From NCBI GenBank assembly GCA_002449265.1, contig DKCV01000015.1:35014-99013 (forward strand): a DNA stretch of 64,000 nt, read 5' to 3'. The first letter of the stretch is position 1, and every line of letters begins with the position of its first letter. Shown here piece by piece: positions 33,603-41,056 of the stretch. The stretch is from Caryophanales bacterium UBA6865. GTDB taxonomy: Bacteria; Bacillota_I; Bacilli_A; RFN20; CAG-826. Made by a program: the position numbers and the translations under genes. The notes below the pieces were generated by a model. It was not told the DNA's origin, searched no databases, and saw nothing but the letters and a program-made list of their open reading frames with translations.

Positions 33603-35471
33603 ATGGATTACGATATCATTGTTGTGGGCGCTGGACACGCCGGAGTAGAAGCTTCTTTAGCCGGAGCCCATATGGGGCTCAAGGTACTTTTACTTACTTT
33701 GAATAAGAAAATGATTGCCAATATGCCGTGCAATCCTCATATCGGGGGAAGCGCAAAAGGCATCGTGGTTCGCGAAATCGATGCGCTTGGCGGATTTATG
33801 GGGATTGCTGCTGATCATCATCCTCTCCAAATCAAAATGCTGAATACGGGGAAAGGGCCCGGGGTTCAATGCCTCCGCGCGCAAGAAGATAAAAAAGGGT
33901 ATCCTGCTTTTGTTCAAAGCGTTGTGCTCAATACGAAAAATCTCGACGTCAGGGAAGAAGAAGTAAAATCACTCCTTCATGATGAAAATACCGTTTATGG
34001 CGTCAAATTAGCGAGCGGAGAAGAAATTCATTCGAAAGCCGTGATTCTTACCACTGGCACCTACATGAATAGTACGATAATTTCTGGACAAGACGTTCAT
34101 ACCGGTGGGCCAGATGAGCAAAAAGCCAGTGTTGGTTTATCCGCTTCTTTAGAAGAAATGGGGATCGAACTTTTCCGTTTAAAGACGGGGACACCACCGC
34201 GTCTAGCCAAAGATACCATCGATTTTTCTAAAGGCTCAATTCAACCAGGAATGGATGGAGAGCTCGCTTTTTCTTATTCGACAACTCATTTCACTCCTTT
34301 AAAGAACCAACTACCTTGCTATTTAATTTATACAACGGCTGAAACCTTGCACTTAATTCAGAATAATCTCGACAAATCCGCTGTATTTAATGGAACGATA
34401 AAAGGAATCGGCCCTCGATATTGCCCATCCATTGAAAGCAAAGTCGTACGCTTTGCGGATAAAGAGAGACACCAACTATTCTTAGAGCCAGAATTTGAAA
34501 ACGGGAATAGCATTTATCTTCAAGGATTTTCCAATGGCTTTCCTCATGATTTCCAAGAAAAACTTGTGCGGACATTGCCAGGATGCGAAAATGCGAAACT
34601 ATTGAAATACGCCTATCAAATCGAATATGACGCGATTAAGCCACTTCAATTCGATGCATCGCTTCGCGTTAAAAAATATCGTGGATTATACGGGGCTGGT
34701 CAAATATGCGGTACAAGCGGCTATGAAGAAGCGGCTGGCTTAGGGCTTATGGCAGGGATTAACGCCGCTCTTATGATTCAAAAGAAAGAGCCGTTCGTCC
34801 TTCGCCGCGATGAAAGTTATATCGGAGTAATGATCGATGATTTGGTAACGAAAGGCACGGATGAGCCGTATCGGTTAATGTCATCACGCGCAGAATTCCG
34901 TTTGCTTTTACGTCACGATAATGCCGATTCTCGCTTAACAAAATATGGCTATGAACTTGGCTTAATTTCGGAAGAGAGGTATCAATCATTCTTAGAAAAA
35001 TATCGCAAAATCGATGAAGCGATTGCTTTACTGGATCAAACTATTGATCGGCGGGAAGCTTGTAATGAGTTTTTAAAAACAAAAGGATTTAAAGATACCG
35101 ATATTGGGCATCGTGGCTTAGATTTGCTTAAGCGCCCTGGCATTACTTACCGTGAACTCGCACCATTTTTAAGCGCCCTCGATAAATTCCATTTTGATGA
35201 TGCTTCTACGCTTTCGCTAGAAACAAAGGTAAAATACGAAGGCTACATTCAAAAAGAGATTCGCGATGCGAAAAATGCGGCAAAACTAGAATACATTAAA
35301 TTACCGACTGACATTGACTATTCTAAGATTGATGGCTTAGCGTTAGAAGCTAGACAAAAATTAAATCAAGTTATGCCGCGCACTCTTGGACAAGCAAGCC
35401 GAATCAGCGGCGTTAACCCAAGTGATGTTTCCATTTTGATACTTCTATTACGAAAGAGAGGAATATTATGA
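33603..35471 (+). CDS. mnmG: tRNA uridine 5-carboxymethylaminomethyl modification enzyme MnmG (GidA)
   Basis: The 622-residue FAD protein has the Rossmann motif VVGAGHAGVEASLAGAHMG, then CNPHIGGSAKGIVVREIDALGGFMG and the MnmG signature TGTYM...GGP. It works with MnmE to modify U34 of several tRNAs. The ATG at 33603 begins right after the sufB stop without its own binding site, implying coupling. It joins the suf operon to rsmG, which is usual gidA-gidB order, while suf upstream is unusual. Length is typical. Confidence 0.97.
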   Translation: MDYDIIVVGAGHAGVEASLAGAHMGLKVLLLTLNKKMIANMPCNPHIGGSAKGIVVREIDALGGFMGIAADHHPLQIKMLNTGKGPGVQCLRAQEDKKGYPAFVQSVVLNTKNLDVREEEVKSLLHDENTVYGVKLASGEEIHSKAVILTTGTYMNSTIISGQDVHTGGPDEQKASVGLSASLEEMGIELFRLKTGTPPRLAKDTIDFSKGSIQPGMDGELAFSYSTTHFTPLKNQLPCYLIYTTAETLHLIQNNLDKSAVFNGTIKGIGPRYCPSIESKVVRFADKERHQLFLEPEFENGNSIYLQGFSNGFPHDFQEKLVRTLPGCENAKLLKYAYQIEYDAIKPLQFDASLRVKKYRGLYGAGQICGTSGYEEAAGLGLMAGINAALMIQKKEPFVLRRDESYIGVMIDDLVTKGTDEPYRLMSSRAEFRLLLRHDNADSRLTKYGYELGLISEERYQSFLEKYRKIDEAIALLDQTIDRREACNEFLKTKGFKDTDIGHRGLDLLKRPGITYRELAPFLSALDKFHFDDASTLSLETKVKYEGYIQKEIRDAKNAAKLEYIKLPTDIDYSKIDGLALEARQKLNQVMPRTLGQASRISGVNPSDVSILILLLRKRGIL

Positions 35472-36151
35472 CATATACGGAACTACAAACTTCATTCTCT
35501 CTTTCTAATGAACAAATCGCGCAATTTCGAAAATATTCTTCCTTTCTTCAAGAATGGAACAAAAAGATGAATCTCACCGCGATTTTGGATGAAGATTCTA
35601 TTGTCGAAAAACATTTTTATGACTGCTTAATCCCTGCAAAAAGCCAATATTTTAATGGAAATACCATTCTAGATGTTGGATCTGGAGCGGGATTCCCTGG
35701 CATGGTTTTTGCCATTGCTTTCCCTGACAAAAAGATTGTTTTAGTGGATGCGACGAGCAAAAAGTGTGCATTTTTAAACGCTTTGAGCAAAGAATTAGGC
35801 TTAAAAAATGTTACTGTGATTAATAAGCGGGCTGAGGAATTAAATGACCGTGATCATTTCGATATTGTTACCGCTAGAGCGGTTGCTCCTCTACCGATTC
35901 TATTAGAAATCACTGCGCCATTTGCTAAAGTTCATGGGGTAGTTCTCGCTATGAAAGGCGATAAAGGCGAAGAAGAGCTTGCTAGTAGTCATCGTGCAAT
36001 ATCCTTGCTTGATTTGCATTTGCTTACAAAAGAAGTCGATGAGCTCCCGAACGGAATCGGGAAACGCGTGAATTTCTTTTTTGAAAAAGGCGCAAAAACC
36101 CAAAAAAGATTTCCACGGATGTGGAGCGAAATCCATTCTCGCCCTTTATAA
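35468..36151 (+). CDS. rsmG: 16S rRNA (guanine527-N7) methyltransferase RsmG (GidB)
   Basis: The 227-residue SAM-dependent methyltransferase has ILDVGSGAGFPGMVFAIAFP, the SAM-site acid in VLVDATSKKCAFLNAL and the TARAVAPL motif. It methylates G527 of 16S rRNA. It overlaps the mnmG stop by 4 bases (ATGA) and has GAGAGGA upstream. The parAB cluster begins 44 bases later, the classical order near the replication origin in Firmicutes. Confidence 0.96.
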   Translation: MTYTELQTSFSLSNEQIAQFRKYSSFLQEWNKKMNLTAILDEDSIVEKHFYDCLIPAKSQYFNGNTILDVGSGAGFPGMVFAIAFPDKKIVLVDATSKKCAFLNALSKELGLKNVTVINKRAEELNDRDHFDIVTARAVAPLPILLEITAPFAKVHGVVLAMKGDKGEEELASSHRAISLLDLHLLTKEVDELPNGIGKRVNFFFEKGAKTQKRFPRMWSEIHSRPL

Positions 36152-36153
36152 CC

Positions 36154-36189
36154 GTGAAACTTTTAAAAGTGTTTCACAAATGATAGAGT
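36154..36189 (+). promoter_or_regulatory. parAB promoter region with everted parS-like half-sites
   Basis: GTGAAAC at 36154-36160 and TGTTTCAC at 36170-36177 are the two halves of the Bacillus-type parS sequence, but in reversed order and 9-10 bases apart. TAGAGT at 36184-36189 is a plausible -10, with 6 bases to the parA ATG and no Shine-Dalgarno. The arrangement could let ParB control its own operon, or form a hairpin after rsmG. Confidence 0.5.
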
Positions 36190-36195
36190 TTAGTT

Positions 36196-36969
36196 ATGCC
36201 ATTCATTATTTCAGTTGCAAATCAAAAAGGCGGCGTGGGAAAAACTACCACGGCGATTAATCTTTCTGCGGCCTTAGCCAAAACAAAGAAGGTTCTTCTT
36301 GTTGATATGGATCCTCAAGGGAACGCAGGCAGAGGGTTAGGGATCGATATTACCGCTTTACGAAGAAGCGTTTATGACGTTTTGCTTTCCCATTATAACC
36401 TTGAACGAGCGATTTTTAGTGGTGTTACTTCTAATCTTGATGTCTTACCAAGCAATCTTAAGCTTGCTTCCTTAGATGTTGAGATTCAATCCCGTCACTT
36501 GCCCGACCCCTTTTTCTTGCTTAAAAACTCGCTTTTAAAATTAAAACGAAATTATGACTATATCATTTTGGATTGCCCGCCTTCTTTAGGACTATTATCC
36601 ATTAATTCCTTAGTGGCGAGCGATTCGGTCATTATTCCCGTACAATGTGAATATTTTGCGATGGAAGCTATCGCGGCTATTCTTTCTTCCATTCGTAAAA
36701 TCAAAGGCAACTACAATCCGGATTTGAAAATAGAAGGATTCCTATTAACGATGTACGATGCGCGCGCCTCTTTATGCACAGAAGTTGCTACACAAGTGCG
36801 TGGGTTATTCAAAGAGAACACTTTTTCTACGATGATTCCTAGAAATATTTCTCTTCCAGAAGCAAGTGCGAGAGGAGAACCGGTGACGGTTTTTCGCCCA
36901 ACGAGTCAAGGGAGCGTAGCTTATTTAGCGTTAGCGAGGGAGATTTTGTTGAACCATGACGAAAAATAA
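36196..36969 (+). CDS. parA: Chromosome-partitioning ATPase ParA/Soj
   Basis: The 257-residue deviant-Walker ATPase has QKGGVGKTTTAINLSAALA (signature Lys in KGGVGKT), VDMDPQGNAG and ILDCPPSLG. The length is that of chromosomal Soj. It organises origin segregation and replication control with ParB, whose gene overlaps the end of parA by 14 bases. The start has no binding site and lies 6 bases after a -10-like TAGAGT. Confidence 0.96.
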   Translation: MPFIISVANQKGGVGKTTTAINLSAALAKTKKVLLVDMDPQGNAGRGLGIDITALRRSVYDVLLSHYNLERAIFSGVTSNLDVLPSNLKLASLDVEIQSRHLPDPFFLLKNSLLKLKRNYDYIILDCPPSLGLLSINSLVASDSVIIPVQCEYFAMEAIAAILSSIRKIKGNYNPDLKIEGFLLTMYDARASLCTEVATQVRGLFKENTFSTMIPRNISLPEASARGEPVTVFRPTSQGSVAYLALAREILLNHDEK

Positions 36970-37807
36970 GAAAACGTTTCTAAAGAATTCCCTAAACGAT
37001 TTGGTCAAGAAATTCTCGGAGAACGATGTTATCGCTCGCATGGAGAAAGAGTACCAATCGCAAGGCGGGAACAATATTCCGTTATCGCTTATCGATGATA
37101 ATTCCTTCGTCAAGAAGGTAAAAATTCGTTCTAGTTCCATTGAACGTATTTCCGAAGGAATTATGGAACGAGGTCTTTTTAATCCTCTTGTCGTGCGGCC
37201 AAGCGGTGCCCATTACGAATTGATTTTAGGAAGAACAAGATATTTCGGCGCTAAGAAAATCGGTTTAAAGGAAGTTCCTTGTGTCAAAGTAGAAGCAGGG
37301 GATGAAGAAACTCTTTTGATGCTTTTGGCGGATAATCGCGACCAAAGAGAGGCGAATGTCGTGGAAATGGCTTTGCTCTATGAAACGTTAACGGAACGTT
37401 TTTCTTACTCGCAAGCCACTCTAGCCTCTTTGTCTCACCAATCAAGGAGCCAAGTCACTAATATCATGCGGTTATTATCCTTACCAGAAAAAGTGCTGAT
37501 GGAAGTGAGTGATGGGGGCTTATCGTATGGCCACGCTAGAGCAATCCTTTCGTTAAGCGATGAAGAGATCGAAAAGATTGTTTCCCGCATTCACGCTGAG
37601 AAACTTTCCGTTCGCGATACAGAAGAACTTGCTAGGCAATACGCAAGTCGTCTTCCTTCGCCTTCTCCGATTTTGAATGATAATTTAAGGCTAATAACTC
37701 GCGCCAAAAGCGTTATCGCTCATAAGCGCTCGATTACTTTCGAATTCGAAAATGAAGAAGACAAGAATCAGTTTGTGAATTGGGTTTTGCAGCATGAGAA
37801 ACAATAA
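36956..37807 (+). CDS. parB: Chromosome-partitioning protein ParB/Spo0J
   Basis: The 283-residue protein has the ParB N-terminal CTPase domain (about 55-135), the helix-turn-helix region with YSQATLASLSHQSRSQVTNIMRLLSLP and the typical GLSYGHARAIL, then a C-terminal dimerisation segment. The CTP-binding arginine box usually reads GERR; here it reads GRTRYFGAKKIG, so part of the motif has diverged while one Arg is kept. An N-terminal basic stretch that may stimulate ParA (TKNKKTFLKNSL) is present. It binds parS and loads SMC in related species. Confidence 0.93.
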   Translation: MTKNKKTFLKNSLNDLVKKFSENDVIARMEKEYQSQGGNNIPLSLIDDNSFVKKVKIRSSSIERISEGIMERGLFNPLVVRPSGAHYELILGRTRYFGAKKIGLKEVPCVKVEAGDEETLLMLLADNRDQREANVVEMALLYETLTERFSYSQATLASLSHQSRSQVTNIMRLLSLPEKVLMEVSDGGLSYGHARAILSLSDEEIEKIVSRIHAEKLSVRDTEELARQYASRLPSPSPILNDNLRLITRAKSVIAHKRSITFEFENEEDKNQFVNWVLQHEKQ

Positions 37808-38831
37808 ATGCCTTGTCGAGCTAAATATAGAACCTGCTTTAGACAAAAAGGAAAATAAGTGCATCAATGTTTCTTTCTTCGAAAACGGGTTATTTATTCT
37901 TAGCGAATCGCCTTCTTATTCTTTAAACGAAAAGATCAAAGTCAATGTTTCTTTTTTACTCATGGATGAAGAAGTGCTTGCTTCTCTTCGTTTCTTTTTA
38001 GAGACAATGAAAAAGGTAATGAGCGAAGCTCCTCGAAACCTTAAAATAGAGAACTTTTCGAGTAGTGAATATTATCTATCTTTCGGCGACGATATTTTTA
38101 CTGGCTCACTTGTTTTGACCGATGATGAGGCGATGAGCTTACTAAGCGAAGAAGAAATAAAAATCGCGAAATGGAACAATAAAGTCGTTAATTTTGTGAA
38201 GCGTTGGAATGGGTATCTATCCGCGAAAAACTTGCATGGGAAAATTTTGTCTAATCCTTTAGAAGCGCATTTTCTCCGTCTCCAAAGTCGTTTCTTGTTA
38301 GAAAAATCTCAAGCCTTTCTTGGCTCTCTATATGAATGTAATTCTTTAGAGAAAGCCATCAAAAACGCTGCAAAAGTTGCTTTTTCTTCTTCGAAAATGC
38401 CTGTTGGAGAAAATCGCTACATTCTTGAAAATATGTTTTTGAAGCGCTTACTCCCCTTATTAAAGAATGCGAAAAACAAAGAAGCTTTTAATCGCGATTT
38501 CGATTCTTTAGTGAATGAATCGCTTTCTATCGATTCTCAATACTCCTTTGGAGAGATAGCCTATTGGATCGATAACATTTATTTAGAGCTATTGCTTAAT
38601 AAGAAATTTATTATCGATGAACGGAAAGTCGCATTGTTACATGAGCCGATTTTAAGCGAAACATTACTGGATTATTTTGGGAAAAATGACGCCTCTTCTT
38701 ATTATGCGATGCGAGAAAGAAATCGCTTATTTGAGGATGAAAACAATTCCGCCATTTACAATTACTTAAGAAGTTACTTACAAAATAATTCCAATTTTTC
38801 GCGTGAATTAGACCCCTCTCACCTTGCATAG
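37794..38831 (+). CDS. Uncharacterised third gene of the parAB operon
   Basis: The 345-residue product is not recognised. It overlaps parB by 14 bases, so it is translationally coupled and must be made with ParAB. It has no signal peptide or membrane segment, is rich in Lys, Glu, Asn, Leu and Ser, and looks mixed alpha/beta in the first about 110 residues and helical after that (for example KAIKNAAKVAFSSS, FLKRLLPLLKNAKNKEAF). No Walker, HTH or nuclease motif is evident. The end carries the -35 of the next promoter. A cytosolic role in segregation or origin function is only inferred from the coupling. Confidence 0.75.
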   Translation: MRNNKCLVELNIEPALDKKENKCINVSFFENGLFILSESPSYSLNEKIKVNVSFLLMDEEVLASLRFFLETMKKVMSEAPRNLKIENFSSSEYYLSFGDDIFTGSLVLTDDEAMSLLSEEEIKIAKWNNKVVNFVKRWNGYLSAKNLHGKILSNPLEAHFLRLQSRFLLEKSQAFLGSLYECNSLEKAIKNAAKVAFSSSKMPVGENRYILENMFLKRLLPLLKNAKNKEAFNRDFDSLVNESLSIDSQYSFGEIAYWIDNIYLELLLNKKFIIDERKVALLHEPILSETLLDYFGKNDASSYYAMRERNRLFEDENNSAIYNYLRSYLQNNSNFSRELDPSHLA

Positions 38832-38851
38832 CGATAAATTCGCTCTATAAT
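38824..38851 (+). promoter_or_regulatory. Promoter of the FMN-riboswitch/ribU unit
   Basis: TTGCAT (38824-38829) and TATAAT (38846-38851) lie 16 bases apart, just before the riboswitch. The -35 overlaps the stop codon of the preceding gene. Confidence 0.75.
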
Positions 38852-38857
38852 GGAGGT

Positions 38858-38973
38858 ACTTCAGGGTGACGAGAATTACGTCAACTGGCGGAGATAGCCC
38901 GCAAGTCCAATGGCAGATTGGTCATGATCTGGTGGAATTCCAGAGCCAACGGTACAGTCCGGATGGTAGAAGT
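38858..38973 (+). ncRNA. FMN riboswitch (RFN element)
   Basis: The conserved RFN blocks are present in order: TCAGGGTGA, ACTGGCGG, AGCCCGC with AGTCC, GGTGGAATTCC, and GCCAACGGTACAGTCCGGAT ending in GGTAGAAG. ACTTC (38858-38862) and GAAGT (38969-38973) close the P1 helix. It senses flavin mononucleotide and controls the downstream riboflavin transporter gene. Confidence 0.95.
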
Positions 38974-38992
38974 GGATTTATTGCTTTTACTG

Positions 38993-39016
38993 GCCTCCCT
39001 GAAGTGGAGGCTTTTT
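38993..39016 (+). terminator. Riboswitch expression platform: terminator that also covers the ribosome binding site
   Basis: GCCTCC (38993-38998) pairs with GGAGGC (39006-39011), followed by TTTTT. The right arm is the Shine-Dalgarno of ribU, 8 bases from its ATG. One hairpin can therefore both end transcription and block translation when FMN is bound. Confidence 0.88.
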
Positions 39017-39018
39017 CT

Positions 39019-39723
39019 ATGAACGACTTCTTTGAGTATCTTAGCTTGTTTATTTTTGCGCTTTTGCTCATTTTATATGCCGCGTTTTTAGCAAAAGTTA
39101 CGCCGCAAAATCATCGTAATTCGACTCGCCTATTGGCTCGTGTTGGCGTTTTTGGAGCGCTAAGCGCGATTCTTTATATTGTTCCTATTTTTCAGATTAA
39201 ACTCTTTTTTCTCCCTTCGTTTTTGGAACTGCATTTCGATGAGATTCCCGCCTTTATTGCTGGATTTGCGTATGGGCCAATCGCTGGGACGATGGTAATT
39301 CTAATTAAAACGATCTTAAAACTTCCTTTTACTTCTTCTTTGACGGTAGGGGAATGGAGCGATTTTCTTTTTAGCTTGGTTTTTGTTGTGCCTGCTTCTT
39401 TTTTGTATCAAAAGAAAAGAACCTTAAAAGGAGCGGTGCTAGCGATATCCTTTTCTTCCCTTTTGCAGTTGATGGTGAGTGCTATATTAAACGTCTATCT
39501 TGTTCTTCCTTTTTATATGAACGTGATGGGGCTACCTTATGAAAATCTTCTTGCCCTTTGTAAGATTGCTAATCCGAATGTAATGGATTTAGGATGGACT
39601 TATGGCTTATATTGCGTTATTCCGCTTAACTTGATCAAAGATGCGATTGTTCTAGTAATTACTTTTTTCATTTATCGTCACATTCACGTTTTGCTTCATT
39701 TACAAAATCCTAGCAATTCTTAA
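39019..39723 (+). CDS. ribU: RibU-type riboflavin ECF transporter S component
   Basis: The 234-residue membrane protein has about six hydrophobic segments and the RibU-like block LELHFDEIPAFIAGFAYGP, with ILIKTILKLPFTSS next. The upstream FMN riboswitch supports riboflavin as substrate. It would use the shared energy-coupling module (EcfAAT) encoded elsewhere. The ATG at 39019 has GGAGG 8 bases upstream. An earlier open start lies inside the riboswitch and is not used. A small hairpin follows at 39738. Confidence 0.93.
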   Translation: MNDFFEYLSLFIFALLLILYAAFLAKVTPQNHRNSTRLLARVGVFGALSAILYIVPIFQIKLFFLPSFLELHFDEIPAFIAGFAYGPIAGTMVILIKTILKLPFTSSLTVGEWSDFLFSLVFVVPASFLYQKKRTLKGAVLAISFSSLLQLMVSAILNVYLVLPFYMNVMGLPYENLLALCKIANPNVMDLGWTYGLYCVIPLNLIKDAIVLVITFFIYRHIHVLLHLQNPSNS

Positions 39724-39737
39724 TTAAAAAAAGAAAA

Positions 39738-39752
39738 ACCCCTTAAAGGGGT
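39738..39752 (-). terminator. Short terminator of the ferredoxin gene (bidirectional)
   Basis: A palindromic ACCCC/GGGGT stem is followed on the minus strand by a TTTTTCTTTTTTT tract. On the plus side the T-tract is weak, so it serves mainly the ferredoxin gene. Confidence 0.75.
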
Positions 39753-39770
39753 CTTCTATTAGAATCGAAA

Positions 39771-39953
39771 TTATTCTTCGACGATTGCACCGACTGGGCA
39801 ATTGGCAATCGCTTCTTCAACCGCCGCTTCGTCATCGACTTCGCCTGCGACCGCTTTCCCATCATCTCCAAAAGAGAAGACGCTTGGGACTGTGCCAACG
39901 CAAAGCCCACAACCAATGCAAGCATCAGCGTTAACCGTTACTTTTTTTGCCAT
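39771..39953 (-). CDS. Single-cluster [4Fe-4S] ferredoxin
   Basis: The 60-residue acidic protein carries CIGCGLC (CxxCxxC) near residue 12 and the fourth ligand in NCPVGAI near the C-terminus, so it binds one 4Fe-4S cluster, as in Bacillus-type ferredoxin. The ATG at 39953 is selected because AGGAGG lies just upstream; an earlier in-frame start is not supported. It is a small electron carrier with no partner encoded next to it. The cluster would be supplied by the SUF system encoded at 29035-33601. Confidence 0.92.
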   Translation of the reverse strand: MAKKVTVNADACIGCGLCVGTVPSVFSFGDDGKAVAGEVDDEAAVEEAIANCPVGAIVEE

Positions 39954-40062
39954 GCTTTTCCTCCTAGACAATTTCCCACATTATATGCATTTCAAAATTT
40001 GCGTTCAACGTTAAACTCGTTTGCTTCCGCTTCGCACGCGCTTGCGCTAAAATATGCGCGCT

Positions 40063-40368
40063 ATGAAGAGCAGAATGAAGAAATGGGCACGTTATCGAAA
40101 AAAGATTGTTCGGACTCCTGAACAAGAATTTTCGAAACGGAAACCTCTAGAAGTAAAAACCTCTCCAGAAGACGATTACGCGATTAATCAAACCGCGGTA
40201 AGCCGAGGAGCAATTTCTTTAGAAGGAATCGGCGGAAAAAGTTATCACAGCACTTTGTATCATGAGTATCAAATCAAGCAGTGGGTTTATCTTGTCTTAA
40301 AGATTGTGTTACTAGTTTTAGTCGTTGCCGGACTCATCATTCTCTATTTTCAATGGGTTAAAAGGTGA
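40063..40368 (+). CDS. Small basic single-span membrane protein, unknown
   Basis: The product of about 101 residues has a very basic N-terminus (MKSRMKKWARYRKK), a polar middle and one C-terminal membrane helix (WVYLVLKIVLLVLVVAGLIILYF) with a short tail. It would be anchored N-in. I do not recognise the family. Three in-frame ATGs exist (40054, 40063, 40075). 40063 is chosen because TAAAAT ends at 40053, leaving a few bases for a leaderless start. It precedes cmk by 4 bases and is likely co-transcribed with cmk-der. Confidence 0.6.
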   Translation: MKSRMKKWARYRKKIVRTPEQEFSKRKPLEVKTSPEDDYAINQTAVSRGAISLEGIGGKSYHSTLYHEYQIKQWVYLVLKIVLLVLVVAGLIILYFQWVKR

Positions 40369-40372
40369 ACTT

Positions 40373-41056
40373 ATGGAACAACACATCGCTATCGCTATTG
40401 ATGGGCCTGCCGCGGCGGGGAAAAGTACAGTCGCTAAAAAAGTGGCTGCTTTATTAAATTTTGTTTATGTGGATACTGGCGCTATGTATCGTGCCGTAAC
40501 TTATGCTGTGCTTTCGCGCGGACTTGATCCAAAAAACGAAGCCGATGCCATTACCGTTCTTCCGAATTTATCCATCGATCTTCTCTCCGATGGCAAGGTG
40601 ATATGCAATGGTGAAGATGTTTCCAAAGTCATCCGTGAACCGCTTGTTTCGAACAATGTGAGCTATATTGCGGCAATGAAACCGGTTCGCCTCGCTCTTA
40701 TCGGAATGCAAAGAAAACTAGCGGAAAGCAAATCCGTCGTTATGGATGGAAGAGATATTGGCTCTTACGTTCTCCCTCATGCCCAAGTGAAGATTTTCCA
40801 AGTGGCGAGTGTGGAAACTCGCGCGAAACGCCGCTATGAAGAGAATTTAGCGAAAGGGATTCCAACAACCCTTGAAGAAGTGGAAGAAAATCTTCGTGAG
40901 AGAGATAGAATCGATAGTAGTAGAGAATTCGATCCTCTAATGCAAGCACCTGATAGTGTTTTGCTTGATACCTCTTCTTTAAGCATTGATGAATCTGTCG
41001 AAGCCGTTTTAAAAATCGTGCAAGAAAAAACCGGATTGGAGGCTTTATGTCATTAG
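40373..41056 (+). CDS. cmk: Cytidylate kinase
   Basis: The 227-residue NMP kinase has Walker A DGPAAAGKST, VDTGAMYRAVTYAVL and the CMP-specific GRDIGSYVLPHA, followed by RAKRRYEE. It phosphorylates CMP and dCMP. The ATG at 40373 follows AAAGGTG. It overlaps der by 10 bases, a pairing conserved in many Firmicutes. Confidence 0.96.
   Translation: MEQHIAIAIDGPAAAGKSTVAKKVAALLNFVYVDTGAMYRAVTYAVLSRGLDPKNEADAITVLPNLSIDLLSDGKVICNGEDVSKVIREPLVSNNVSYIAAMKPVRLALIGMQRKLAESKSVVMDGRDIGSYVLPHAQVKIFQVASVETRAKRRYEENLAKGIPTTLEEVEENLRERDRIDSSREFDPLMQAPDSVLLDTSSLSIDESVEAVLKIVQEKTGLEALCH

Noticed and set aside
38866..39018. Coding extension of ribU towards 38866
   Set aside because: The sequence is an FMN riboswitch with conserved blocks, so it is non-coding.
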